DNA from: Micromonospora chersina
Lineage (GTDB): Bacteria; Actinomycetota; Actinomycetes; Mycobacteriales; Micromonosporaceae
Length of the DNA stretch: 64,000 bases
Direction: 5' to 3'
Assembly (NCBI RefSeq): GCF_900091475.1
Contig: NZ_FMIB01000002.1
Coordinates: 124,001-188,000, forward strand
Shown here: positions 15,741 to 23,347 of the stretch, in pieces
Layout of the letters: each line of letters starts with the position of its first letter
Position numbering within the stretch: the stretch's first letter is position 1
The notes under the pieces: generated by a model
Database searches by the model: none
Seen by the model: only the letters and a program-made list of their open reading frames with translations
What the model was told of the DNA's origin: nothing
Translations under genes and position numbers: made by a program

Positions 15741-18020
15741 ATGATCAGGACGATGCTCCGGATGCGCGCGCGTCAGGGCTGCGAGCCGGCCGTGCGGTCC
15801 GCGTGGGGCACGATCGCGGGGCGGATCGGCGGGCTGCCCGGCAACCTCCGGCACGAGCTGCTGCTCGACGCCCTGGACCCGCGCGGGTTCGTCGTCGTCA
15901 CCGAGTGGGCCGACGAGGCGGCGCTGGGCGCGTACCGGGAGGGGCCGGTGGCCGCCCGGCTGGCCGAGCTGTTCCGGCCGCTGACCGAGCCGGCCGGCCC
16001 CGCCGACTACCCGGTGCTGCGGGAGGACGGGACCGGCGACTCGACGGTCTACGTGGACGTGGAACTCACCGTGCCGGCGCCCCGCCTCGCCGAGTTCCAC
16101 CGGGGCTACCCCGAGGTCAGGGCCCGGATGGCCGGGATACCCGGGTACCGGCGCGAGCAGTTGCTGCGCGAACCCGGATCGGACGTGCACCACATCTTCG
16201 CCGAGTGGAACAGCGCCGCGGAGTTCCTCCGCTGGATCGCCGACCCGGCCCACGCCTCCGCGCAGGCCGGGCCGATCGCGCCGTTCCTTCTCGACATCCG
16301 GCGCCGCCTGTTCCACGTCGTGCCCGACGGGGGCGGCCGGCGACAACCCACCACGGGCAGGGAGGCCGACGTGCACAGGGAAACGGACGTACTCGTCGTC
16401 GGGGCGGGGCCCGCCGGGCTCACCGTCGCCGTCGAGCTGGCCCGGCGGGGCATCGACTGCCGGGTGATCGACAAGCTGGCCACCCCGGCCGGCCAGGCCG
16501 ACAAGGCGATCGGCGTGCACTGCCGCACCATGGAGATCTGGGAGGAGCAGGGCGTCGTCCGGGAGGCCATGGACGCCGGCATCTGGCTGACCGGCAACAT
16601 GGTCTTCGTCAACGGGGTGGAGACCCACCGGATGAGCTGGGAGCTGCCCGGCCTGCCGTACGCGCACCTCGGCCTGCCCCAGTACGAAACCGAGCGCATC
16701 CTCACCGCCCGGCTGGCCACCCTCGGGGTACGCCCGCAGCGCGGCGCCGAGCTTGTCGACTTCACCCAGGACGACGACGGCGTGACGGCCACCGTCACCA
16801 CCGCCGACGGCGGCACCGAGACGGTCCGCGCCAGGTACCTGGTCGGCTGCGACGGCGCGCACAGCCGTGTGCGGGAACTGCTCGGGCTCACCTTCACGGG
16901 CGGGCTGGGCCGGTTCCCGCAGCTGTTCATGCTCGGCGACGTCGACGTGGACTGGGACATGCCCGACGGTCACCTGCTGCGGTTCCTGCACGAGACCGAC
17001 GGCCGCATGGACGGCATGCTGGTCTGCGTACCGCTGCGCGGCGAGCGCCGCTACCGCATCGCCACCCTGGCCCCGCCCCGCTTCTTCGCGCAGACCGGCG
17101 GGCAGGACGCGCCGCCCGGGTTCAGCGCGGAACTGGGCTCGCCCACCCTGGCCGACGTCCAGGCCGCCCTCGACCACCTCGCCCCGCCCGGCACCCGCGC
17201 CTCGAACCTGCGCTGGTCGTCGGTGTTCCGGATCAGCCACGGCATCGTGGACCGCTACCGCGACGGCCGGGTGTTCGTGGTCGGCGACGCGGCCCACCTG
17301 CACCCGCCGGCCGGCGGCCAGGGCATGAACACCGGGATCCAGGACGCCTGGAACCTGGCCTGGAAGCTGGGCCTGGCGGTGCGCGGGCTCGCCGCGCCCG
17401 GCCTGCTGGACAGCTACGAGACCGAGCGGCGGCCGGAGGGTGAGGAGATCGTCGGCCGCGCGGTGCGGATGGCGTTCACCGACGAACTGGACCGCGAGGA
17501 CCTGAAGCGGCAGTTCCTCCAGGAGATGTCGATGCTGCTCAGCTACGCGGGCAGCCCGCTGGTCGGCGAGACCGTGTCCGATCCGGACGCCCTGCGCGAC
17601 GCGCCCCGCCCCGGTGACCGCGCCCCCGACGTGGACGGGCTGCTCCGGCGCGGCGTCGGCCACCCGCTGCGGCTGCGCGACCTGACCCGCGGCACCCGGC
17701 ACACGCTGCTGCTCTACGCCGACGAGTCGGCCGACGAGGCGGCGCTGAGGGCGATCGCCGAGCTCTGCGCCGACGTGCGGCGGCAGACGGCCGAGGAGGT
17801 CGACGCGTACCTGCTGCTCAGCCCGGACGCCGCCGAGCCGCGGCTGCTCGCCCCGCCGGTGCTGCGCGACGCCGACGGCCGGTTCCGCGCCGTGTACGGG
17901 GTGACCGGCACCGGGCTGTACCTGATCCGCCCGGACGGGCACGTCGGGTTCCGCGGCCAGCCGGTCGACCCCGACGCGCTCCGCAAGCACCTGCGCCTGG
18001 TGTTCGGCGGTGCCCGGTGA
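15741..18020 (+). CDS. Fusion: two ABM domains plus aromatic flavin hydroxylase
   Basis: This 759-residue protein has two ABM-like (antibiotic biosynthesis monooxygenase) ferredoxin-like domains (residues about 1-90 and 105-195), joined to a PheA/TfdB-type FAD hydroxylase (about 215-759). The hydroxylase has [16 protein letters not shown] and GDAAHLHPPAGGQGMN, and a thioredoxin-like C-terminal domain as in polyketide hydroxylases. ATG 15741 has AAGGGGA 6 nt upstream; the frame is open further upstream without a good site. ABM domains oxidise phenols to quinones, so fusion to an aromatic hydroxylase suggests consecutive oxidations of one aromatic polyketide. It is coupled by GTGA to a third ABM protein. 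Confidence 0.85.
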   Translation: MIRTMLRMRARQGCEPAVRSAWGTIAGRIGGLPGNLRHELLLDALDPRGFVVVTEWADEAALGAYREGPVAARLAELFRPLTEPAGPADYPVLREDGTGDSTVYVDVELTVPAPRLAEFHRGYPEVRARMAGIPGYRREQLLREPGSDVHHIFAEWNSAAEFLRWIADPAHASAQAGPIAPFLLDIRRRLFHVVPDGGGRRQPTTGREADVHRETDVLVVGAGPAGLTVAVELARRGIDCRVIDKLATPAGQADKAIGVHCRTMEIWEEQGVVREAMDAGIWLTGNMVFVNGVETHRMSWELPGLPYAHLGLPQYETERILTARLATLGVRPQRGAELVDFTQDDDGVTATVTTADGGTETVRARYLVGCDGAHSRVRELLGLTFTGGLGRFPQLFMLGDVDVDWDMPDGHLLRFLHETDGRMDGMLVCVPLRGERRYRIATLAPPRFFAQTGGQDAPPGFSAELGSPTLADVQAALDHLAPPGTRASNLRWSSVFRISHGIVDRYRDGRVFVVGDAAHLHPPAGGQGMNTGIQDAWNLAWKLGLAVRGLAAPGLLDSYETERRPEGEEIVGRAVRMAFTDELDREDLKRQFLQEMSMLLSYAGSPLVGETVSDPDALRDAPRPGDRAPDVDGLLRRGVGHPLRLRDLTRGTRHTLLLYADESADEAALRAIAELCADVRRQTAEEVDAYLLLSPDAAEPRLLAPPVLRDADGRFRAVYGVTGTGLYLIRPDGHVGFRGQPVDPDALRKHLRLVFGGAR

Positions 18021-18337
18021 CCCGCGTCCGGACCGTGCTGGCGATGCGGACCCGGGAGGGCTGCGAGGAGCGCTTCGAGGCGGAGTGGCGCACCGCGGCC
18101 GAGGAGATCCGCACGCTGGACGGCTGCCTGCACCAGGACCTGGTCCGCGACGCCGACGACCCGCGCAGCTATCTGATCATCAGCGACTGGGCGGACCGGG
18201 AGCGGCTGGACGCCTTCGGCCGCAGCGAGCACCGGGACCGGCTGCTGCGCATCATCCGCGAACTGCGCGAGTCCGCCCAGCGGCACACCTACCAGGTGCT
18301 GCACAGCGTGGGCGGCGCACCGGAGGAGGACCGATGA
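18017..18337 (+). CDS. Stand-alone ABM-family (cofactor-free monooxygenase) protein
   Basis: This 106-residue single-domain protein has the dimeric alpha+beta barrel pattern (start TRVRTVLAMRTREGC, middle LIISDWADRERL). The family includes ActVA-Orf6 and TcmH, which oxidise polyketide phenols to quinones without a cofactor. It overlaps the preceding stop (GTGA) and its own stop overlaps the P450 start (ATGA). It resembles the first ABM domain of the upstream fusion, which suggests duplication. A structural rather than catalytic role is possible. Confidence 0.82.
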   Translation: MTRVRTVLAMRTREGCEERFEAEWRTAAEEIRTLDGCLHQDLVRDADDPRSYLIISDWADRERLDAFGRSEHRDRLLRIIRELRESAQRHTYQVLHSVGGAPEEDR

Positions 18338-19560
18338 CCGAGGACGCCGTGCCGGCGGGCGAGCTCTACACCGACGGGTTCGCCGCCGACCCCTACCCGA
18401 CCTTCGCGCGGCTGCGTACCGAGCGGCCGGTGTGCCCGGTCAGCTCCCCGCGCTTCGACTCCTGGCTGATCACCCGCTTCGACGACGCCCGGGCCGCGCT
18501 GACCGACCCGCGGCTGTCCAAGGACCTCTACGGTCCCGGGCAGCACTACCTGCGGATCTTCGGGCCGAACTCGGAGGGCCTGAACCGCAACATGCTCAAC
18601 TCGGACCCGCCGGAGCACACCCGGCTGCGCCGGGTGGTGTCCCAGGCGTTCGCGCCGCGGCGGATCGAGGCGCTGCGGCCGCGCGTGGCGCAGGTCGTCG
18701 ACCACCTCATCGACAAGATGCTCCCGCAGGGCCAGGCGGAGCTGATGCACGACTTCGCCATCCCGCTGCCCATGACGGTCATCTGCGAGCTGCTCGGCGT
18801 GCCGCCGCAGGACCACGACCGGGTGCTCGACTGGACCCAGGTGATCCGCACCTCCGGCTCGACCCGCCGGCCGCCCCAGGAGGAACGGGCGGCCGTGCAG
18901 GAGGCCCAGCTCCGGCTGCACCACTACTTCGCCGACCTGGTACGCGCCAAGCGCGACGACCCGGCCGACGACATCATCGGCGCGCTTATCGACGCGGTCG
19001 ACCGCGACGGGACGCTCTCCGAGGCCGAGCTGGTCACCACCACGTTCCTGCTGGTGTTCGCCGGGCACCAGACCACCGCGGACTTCCTCGGCAACGCGGT
19101 GCTCGCCCTGCTCACCCACCCCGAGCAGCTCGAACTGCTGCGCGCCACGCCCCAGCTGCTGCCCGCGGCCATCGAGGAGCTGCTCCGGTTCGACGGCCCG
19201 CTGCCGGTGGCCAGCCCGCGGATCGCCACCGAGGACGTCGAGTACCAGGGGGTCTGCATCCCCCAGGGGTCGATCGTCGGCGTGGCCATCAACGCGGCGA
19301 ACCACGACCCCGCCCACTTCACCGACCCGGACCGGCTGGACCTGCGCCGGGTCCGCGGCCCGCACCTGGGCTTCGGGCACGGCGTGCACTACTGCCTCGG
19401 CGTCTCGCTGGCCCGGATGGAGGCGCAGATCGCGCTCGCCGCGCTGCTGCGCCGGCTGCCCGGGCTGCGGCTCGGCGTGCCCGTCGAGGAGGTACGCCGG
19501 CTGCCGGCCGCGTCGCCGTTCCGCGGCCTGCTGGAGCTGCCCGTCACCTTCGCCGCCTGA
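18334..19560 (+). CDS. Cytochrome P450
   Basis: This 408-residue P450 has the heme loop FGHGVHYCLG (ligand Cys354), an ExxR helix in EELLR, and PPEHTRLRRVV near residue 90. The I-helix reads FAGHQTT, so the usual acidic residue before the Thr pair is Gln, which can alter proton delivery. It starts on the stop of the ABM gene (ATGA). The context implies hydroxylation or coupling of an aromatic polyketide. The redox partners are not encoded nearby. Confidence 0.93.
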   Translation: MTEDAVPAGELYTDGFAADPYPTFARLRTERPVCPVSSPRFDSWLITRFDDARAALTDPRLSKDLYGPGQHYLRIFGPNSEGLNRNMLNSDPPEHTRLRRVVSQAFAPRRIEALRPRVAQVVDHLIDKMLPQGQAELMHDFAIPLPMTVICELLGVPPQDHDRVLDWTQVIRTSGSTRRPPQEERAAVQEAQLRLHHYFADLVRAKRDDPADDIIGALIDAVDRDGTLSEAELVTTTFLLVFAGHQTTADFLGNAVLALLTHPEQLELLRATPQLLPAAIEELLRFDGPLPVASPRIATEDVEYQGVCIPQGSIVGVAINAANHDPAHFTDPDRLDLRRVRGPHLGFGHGVHYCLGVSLARMEAQIALAALLRRLPGLRLGVPVEEVRRLPAASPFRGLLELPVTFAA

Positions 19561-19598
19561 GCCCGCCACCGTCCACCCGAACCCACCAAGGAGCAGCA

Positions 19599-20264
19599 AT
19601 GGTCTTCCGGAACGTGATCGTCTGCCACATGGTCCCCGGCAGCGACAAGATCGTCGGGGATGTCTTCGGCCACTACGACCAGGCCACCCGGCCCCAGGAC
19701 CTCGGGGTCATCGGGCGGATCCTGCTGTCCCACCACGACCTCTACATCCACGTCATCGAGCGCGAGCAGGACCCGAGGATCTCCGGCCAGACCCGGGGGC
19801 TGCCCGCGTTCCAGAAGATCGCCGAGGCCATCGGCCCGTACGTGACGCCGTACCCGAGGTACTGGAAGAACCCGTCCGACTCGGTGGCGAAGGAGTTCTA
19901 CCACTGGGCCCCGGAGGGGGAGCCGCCCACGGACACCACCCTGACCGTGATCGTCGGGCGGATCAAGCCCGGCGCCGAACCGGACGTGGCCCGGGTCTTC
20001 GCCGAGTCGGACGCCGGGTCGCTGCCGACCGAGCTGGGCGTCACCGGGCGCTGGCTCTACTCGATCGACGACGTCTACGTCCACCTGCTCGAACAGGAGA
20101 CGTCGGCGGCCGAGGCGACCCGGAACAACCACGACGCCAAGCCGGTCTTCGCGAAGATCATGCAGGACCTCGCCCCCTACGTCAGCCCGTACCGGCCGGA
20201 GGAGTGGCACGGCCCGCAGGACTCGGTGGCCACCGTGTTCTACCGCTGGCAGGCCCAGGACTGA
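19599..20264 (+). CDS. Tandem TcmI-type polyketide cyclase
   Basis: This 221-residue protein contains two copies of a domain of about 105 residues. Each has the TcmI pattern: an N-terminal strand, a PxxLGVxGR-type turn (RPQDLGVIGR; PTELGVTGR), a Tyr-containing strand (LYIHVIE; VYVHLLE) and a terminal FYxW strand (EFYHW; VFYRW). TcmI-type proteins cyclise aromatic polyketide intermediates; single-domain dimers are the norm, so the fusion makes a covalent dimer. AAGGAG lies 7 nt before the ATG. A terminator follows. Confidence 0.85.
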   Translation: MVFRNVIVCHMVPGSDKIVGDVFGHYDQATRPQDLGVIGRILLSHHDLYIHVIEREQDPRISGQTRGLPAFQKIAEAIGPYVTPYPRYWKNPSDSVAKEFYHWAPEGEPPTDTTLTVIVGRIKPGAEPDVARVFAESDAGSLPTELGVTGRWLYSIDDVYVHLLEQETSAAEATRNNHDAKPVFAKIMQDLAPYVSPYRPEEWHGPQDSVATVFYRWQAQD

Positions 20265-20274
20265 GCCGCGCGGC

Positions 20275-20296
20275 GGGGGCGTCGGAGGGCGCCCCC
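20275..20296 (+). terminator. Terminator after the polyketide-tailoring operon
   Basis: GGGGGCG (20275-20281) pairs with CGCCCCC (20290-20296) across an 8-nt loop, starting 11 nt after the cyclase stop. Confidence 0.6.
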
Positions 20297-20350
20297 GTCA
20301 CCCGCTATCGTCGGCCTCTCCGGACGGCGTCGGGCCGCACCGGGTGAGAC

Positions 20351-21034
20351 GTGAACAGGCGGTCGCCGGTGTCCCGAGCACGCAGACTCGTCCCACCGGC
20401 GCTGCTGGTCCTCGTCCTCGCCGCCCTCGTAGCCTCCGGCATCCGCCCGTACGACCGGCTGACCTGGCTGCTGGAGACGGTCTGGGTGCTCGTCGGCGTC
20501 CCCCTGGTGCTGGTCACCTGGCGCCGGTTCCCGCTGACCACGCTGCTCTGCTGCCTGCTCGCCGCGCACGCGCTGATCCTCGTGGTCGGCGGCCACTACA
20601 GCTACGCGCGCACACCGCTCGGTGACTGGGCGCGCGAGGCGTTCCACCTGTCCCGCAACCCGTACGACCGGCTCGGCCACTTCGCCCAGGGCTTCGTGCC
20701 GGCCATCCTGGTCCGCGAGATCCTGATCCGCCGGTCGCCGCTGCGCGGCAGCCGCTGGCTCGCGCCGCTGGTCGTCTGCGCCTGCCTGGCGTTCAGCGCA
20801 CTCTTCGAGATGATCGAGTGGTGGGCGGCGCTGGCCGGCGGGTCGGCCGCCGACGACTTCCTCGCCACCCAGGGCGACGTCTGGGACACCCAGTGGGACA
20901 TGTTCCTGGCGCTGGTCGGCGCGATCACCTCGCTGGCGCTGCTCAGCCGCCTGCACGACCGCCAGTTGCCGGCCGCCCCGCCGGGCGCCGCCGATGTCCG
21001 GGCGGCCCGGACCGGGCCGTCACCGAAACCCTGA
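20351..21034 (+). CDS. DUF2238 (YjdF-like) membrane protein
   Basis: This 227-residue protein has about six membrane spans. The family core is visible: RNPYDRLGHFAQGF, then FEMIEWWAAL and a DVWDTQWDM segment, all rich in conserved Asp/Glu/His facing the membrane. The function of the family is not established. It starts at GTG 20351 and appears monocistronic; TATCGT near 20305 could be a -10 element. Confidence 0.8.
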   Translation: MNRRSPVSRARRLVPPALLVLVLAALVASGIRPYDRLTWLLETVWVLVGVPLVLVTWRRFPLTTLLCCLLAAHALILVVGGHYSYARTPLGDWAREAFHLSRNPYDRLGHFAQGFVPAILVREILIRRSPLRGSRWLAPLVVCACLAFSALFEMIEWWAALAGGSAADDFLATQGDVWDTQWDMFLALVGAITSLALLSRLHDRQLPAAPPGAADVRAARTGPSPKP

Positions 21035-21044
21035 GCGCGGGGGT

Positions 21045-21212
21045 TCACTCGTCGCCGACGGTCTCCGTCTCGCCGTCGTGCTGGAACTGGGCGGGCAGGT
21101 GCTCGTCGGGCTGCGGCGCCTGCGCCAGGTTGTGGTGCGGGTCCCCGTCCGCGGAGTACAGGACGTCGTCGGTCTTCTTGGTCTTCTCCCGGTCCTCTTC
21201 CGGCTCCGTCAC
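21045..21212 (-). CDS. Small acidic hypothetical protein (55 aa)
   Basis: GTG 21212 follows GAGGAG with 5-nt spacing and opens a 55-residue frame rich in Glu, Asp, Lys, His and Gln (start TEPEEDREKTKKTDD; end TETVGDE). There are no hydrophobic or Cys motifs, so it is probably a disordered cytoplasmic protein. Its stop lies 10 nt from the stop of the DUF2238 gene. Coding is supported by the binding site and by a composition unlike random GC-rich translation. The function is unknown. Confidence 0.6.
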   Translation of the reverse strand: MTEPEEDREKTKKTDDVLYSADGDPHHNLAQAPQPDEHLPAQFQHDGETETVGDE

Positions 21213-21443
21213 GTCCGCTCCTCGCAGTCGCCGTCGGTGACCGCCGCCGGGTGACGGGACGGTCCGGTCCGATCTCCACCCTAGGCGCGGCGGCGCGCGG
21301 TGGTGGGCGAATGCCGGCGGGGCCCGCCGTCCGAGCGGGCTCGGGTGAAAGCCGCCCGCCGGGGGCGGTGATGCGACAGGGTGGTGCTGCGGACGGCCCG
21401 CGCGTGGCCGTCGCGGGTGCGGCCGGCGGTACGGGGGTGTCGG

Positions 21444-21827
21444 GTGCCGACCAAGGAGATCATCCAGCACGTCGGCACGCTCCTGGACCTGGCCGGGGTG
21501 GTGGTCATCGCGGTCGGCGTCGCGATCGCCACTGTCGTCTTCGCGCTGCGCTGGTGGCGCACCCGGCAGGTCGTCGACCACTACCGGGAGTACCGGCAGG
21601 GGGTGGGGCGGGCCATCCTGCTCGGCCTGGAACTGCTTGTCGCGGGAGACATCATCCGGACCGTGGCGGTGTCGCCCACCTTCACCAGCGTCGGCGTCCT
21701 GGCGCTCATCGTGCTGGTCCGGACGTTCCTCAGCGTCTCGCTCCAGGTGGAGCTGGACGGTCGCTGGCCGTGGCAGGGCAAGGTGCCGATCGGCGGCTCC
21801 GGCGTCGGGTCCCGACCGCAGAGCTAA
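21444..21827 (+). CDS. DUF1622 small membrane protein
   Basis: This 127-residue protein has three hydrophobic segments, a YREYRQGVGRAILLGLELLVAGDIIRTV core and a VLVRTFLSVSLQVELDGRWPW end. These match the DUF1622 family of uncharacterised integral membrane proteins. GTG 21444 is chosen because it starts just before the first conserved helix; the frame extends upstream to 21381 as Arg-rich, unlikely sequence. Confidence 0.75.
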   Translation: MPTKEIIQHVGTLLDLAGVVVIAVGVAIATVVFALRWWRTRQVVDHYREYRQGVGRAILLGLELLVAGDIIRTVAVSPTFTSVGVLALIVLVRTFLSVSLQVELDGRWPWQGKVPIGGSGVGSRPQS

Positions 21828-21858
21828 GGTGTCGTACCGGCCGGGCAGGATCGTGGCC

Positions 21859-22335
21859 GTGACACCGCTCCGGATCATCAAGGGCGACGCGACCAGCCCG
21901 CAGGCCAAGGGTCGCAAGGTGATCGCGCACGTCTGCAACGACCTGGGCGGCTGGGGGAAGGGCTTCGTGCTGGCCATCTCCCGCCGCTGGCCGGAGCCGG
22001 AGCGCGACTACCGGGAGTGGCACCGGCACCGGGCCGGCAACGACTTCGGGCTCGGCGCCACCCGCCTGGTGCGGGTCGCGCCGGACGTGTGGGTGGCCAA
22101 CATGGTCGGCCAGCGCGGGATGCGGCGGGGCAGCGCCGGGCCGCCGATCCGCTACGACGCGGTCGAGCGCTGCCTGTCCGCCCTCGCCGACCAGGCCGAC
22201 GAGCTGGGCGCGTCGGTGCACATGCCTCGCATCGGCTGCGGCCTGGCCGGCGGCACCTGGGACCGGATCGAGCCGCTGGTGGTCCGCACGCTCTGCGCCC
22301 GGGACGTCCCGGTCACCGTCTACGACCGGGACTGA
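21859..22335 (+). CDS. Macro-domain protein (ADP-ribose-1''-phosphate phosphatase-like)
   Basis: This 158-residue protein starts LRIIKGDAT and contains IAHVCNDLGGWGKGFVLAIS, VWVANMVGQ, IRYDAVERCL and a final MPRIGCGLAGG loop. Together these form the ADP-ribose-binding pattern of Poa1p/YmdB-type macro domains. They remove phosphate from ADP-ribose-1''-phosphate or hydrolyse ADP-ribose or acetyl-ADP-ribose conjugates. GTG 21859 is preferred over GTG 21853 for its spacing to AGGA at 21847. TAAGGT at about 21825-21830 may be the -10 element. A Tpt1/KptA gene, which makes a related compound, lies at 55973. Confidence 0.85.
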   Translation: MTPLRIIKGDATSPQAKGRKVIAHVCNDLGGWGKGFVLAISRRWPEPERDYREWHRHRAGNDFGLGATRLVRVAPDVWVANMVGQRGMRRGSAGPPIRYDAVERCLSALADQADELGASVHMPRIGCGLAGGTWDRIEPLVVRTLCARDVPVTVYDRD

Positions 22336-22343
22336 ACGGGGTT

Positions 22344-23213
22344 TCAGATGTTGGCGGAGTCCGGTGGCACCCCGCCGGGCAGCGCCGCCGCGCCGCCCGG
22401 CGGCTGCTCGCCCCCGCAGCGCAACCCGAGGGTGTACGCGGTCATCGACAGCGACCCGTACGCGTACCCGTCGACCAGCACGTCGGGGCGGTCCCCGGCG
22501 GCGCCGGCCAGCCCGGCCAGGTAGAGCAGCGGGATGAAGTGGTCCGGTGTCGGCACCGCGAGGTCGAAGTCCCGGTGCCCGTCCAGCCGGGCCACCTCGG
22601 TCGGGGCGTCCTGGACCGTCTCCCGGGCGGCGTCGTCGAAGCGGCGCGCCCAGTCGAAGCCCTCGTCGGTCAGCCGCGGGTCGACCCCGCCCAGGTTGTG
22701 CACCACGTTGCCGCTGGCCACCACCAGCACGCCGCGCTCGCGCAGCGGGGCGAGCCGGGCGCCGAGGTCGAGGTGGTAGTCGAACGGCTTGAACGCGTTG
22801 ATGCTGAGCTGCACCACCGGGATGTCGGCGTCGGGGAACGCGTGGGTCAGCACCGACCAGGTGCCGTGGTCGATGCCCCAGGAGTCCAGGTCGGCGCCGA
22901 CCCAGGTGGGGTGCACCACGTCGCTGATCTCCTCGGCCAGCTCCGGCAGCCCGGGCGCCGGATAGCGCACGTCGAAGAGCTGCTGCGGGAAGCCGTAGAA
23001 GTCGTGGATGGTGCGCGGCCGGGGCATCGCGGTGACCGCGGTGGCGCCGATGTACCAGTGCGCGGAGACCACCAGGATGGCGCGGGGCCGGGGCACCGAC
23101 CGGCCGAACTCGCGCCAGGCGGCGGTGTAGCGGTTGACCTCCAGCGCGTTCATCGGGTTGCCGTGCCCGAAGAACGCCGCCGGCAGCACCGTCTGGGTGT
23201 TCTGCTCGCTCAT
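22344..23213 (-). CDS. LigB/YgiD-family extradiol dioxygenase (DODA-like)
   Basis: This 289-residue protein has the class III extradiol dioxygenase pattern of YgiD/4,5-DOPA dioxygenases: FFGHGNPMNAL, VVSAHWY (metal His), GIDHGTWSVL, SGNVVHNLG and PTPDHFIPLLYLAG. It uses one Fe or Zn to open catechol rings. The start is the ATG at 23213. It converges on the macro-domain gene. The physiological substrate is unknown. Confidence 0.88.
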   Translation of the reverse strand: MSEQNTQTVLPAAFFGHGNPMNALEVNRYTAAWREFGRSVPRPRAILVVSAHWYIGATAVTAMPRPRTIHDFYGFPQQLFDVRYPAPGLPELAEEISDVVHPTWVGADLDSWGIDHGTWSVLTHAFPDADIPVVQLSINAFKPFDYHLDLGARLAPLRERGVLVVASGNVVHNLGGVDPRLTDEGFDWARRFDDAARETVQDAPTEVARLDGHRDFDLAVPTPDHFIPLLYLAGLAGAAGDRPDVLVDGYAYGSLSMTAYTLGLRCGGEQPPGGAAALPGGVPPDSANI

Positions 23214-23298
23214 CTCGCTCCCCGGGCTGTCCGTGCCCCGAGGCTAACCCGCAGGCGCCGCGCGTGTCCCGGGTCACCGGTTCCGGCGGGGCCGTGAG

Positions 23299-23327
23299 TT
23301 GGCAGATACCCCCTAGGGGTATATGGT
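23299..23327 (+). promoter_or_regulatory. Promoter with CsoR-type copper operator
   Basis: ATACCCC (23306-23312) and GGGGTAT (23316-23322) form a perfect dyad with a 3-nt centre, the pattern known for actinomycete CsoR sites. It lies between TTGGCA (23299-23304) and TATGGT (23322-23327), a 17-nt spacer, so bound repressor would block RNA polymerase. The copper ATPase starts 21 nt downstream. No csoR gene is in the window. Confidence 0.7.
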
Positions 23328-23347
23328 GGCGGCGGAGGTGGAGTTCG

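Noticed and set aside
15597..17990. Open frame of 797 codons opposite the flavin hydroxylase gene
   Set aside because: It is exactly antisense to a clear FAD hydroxylase with no family motif of its own.
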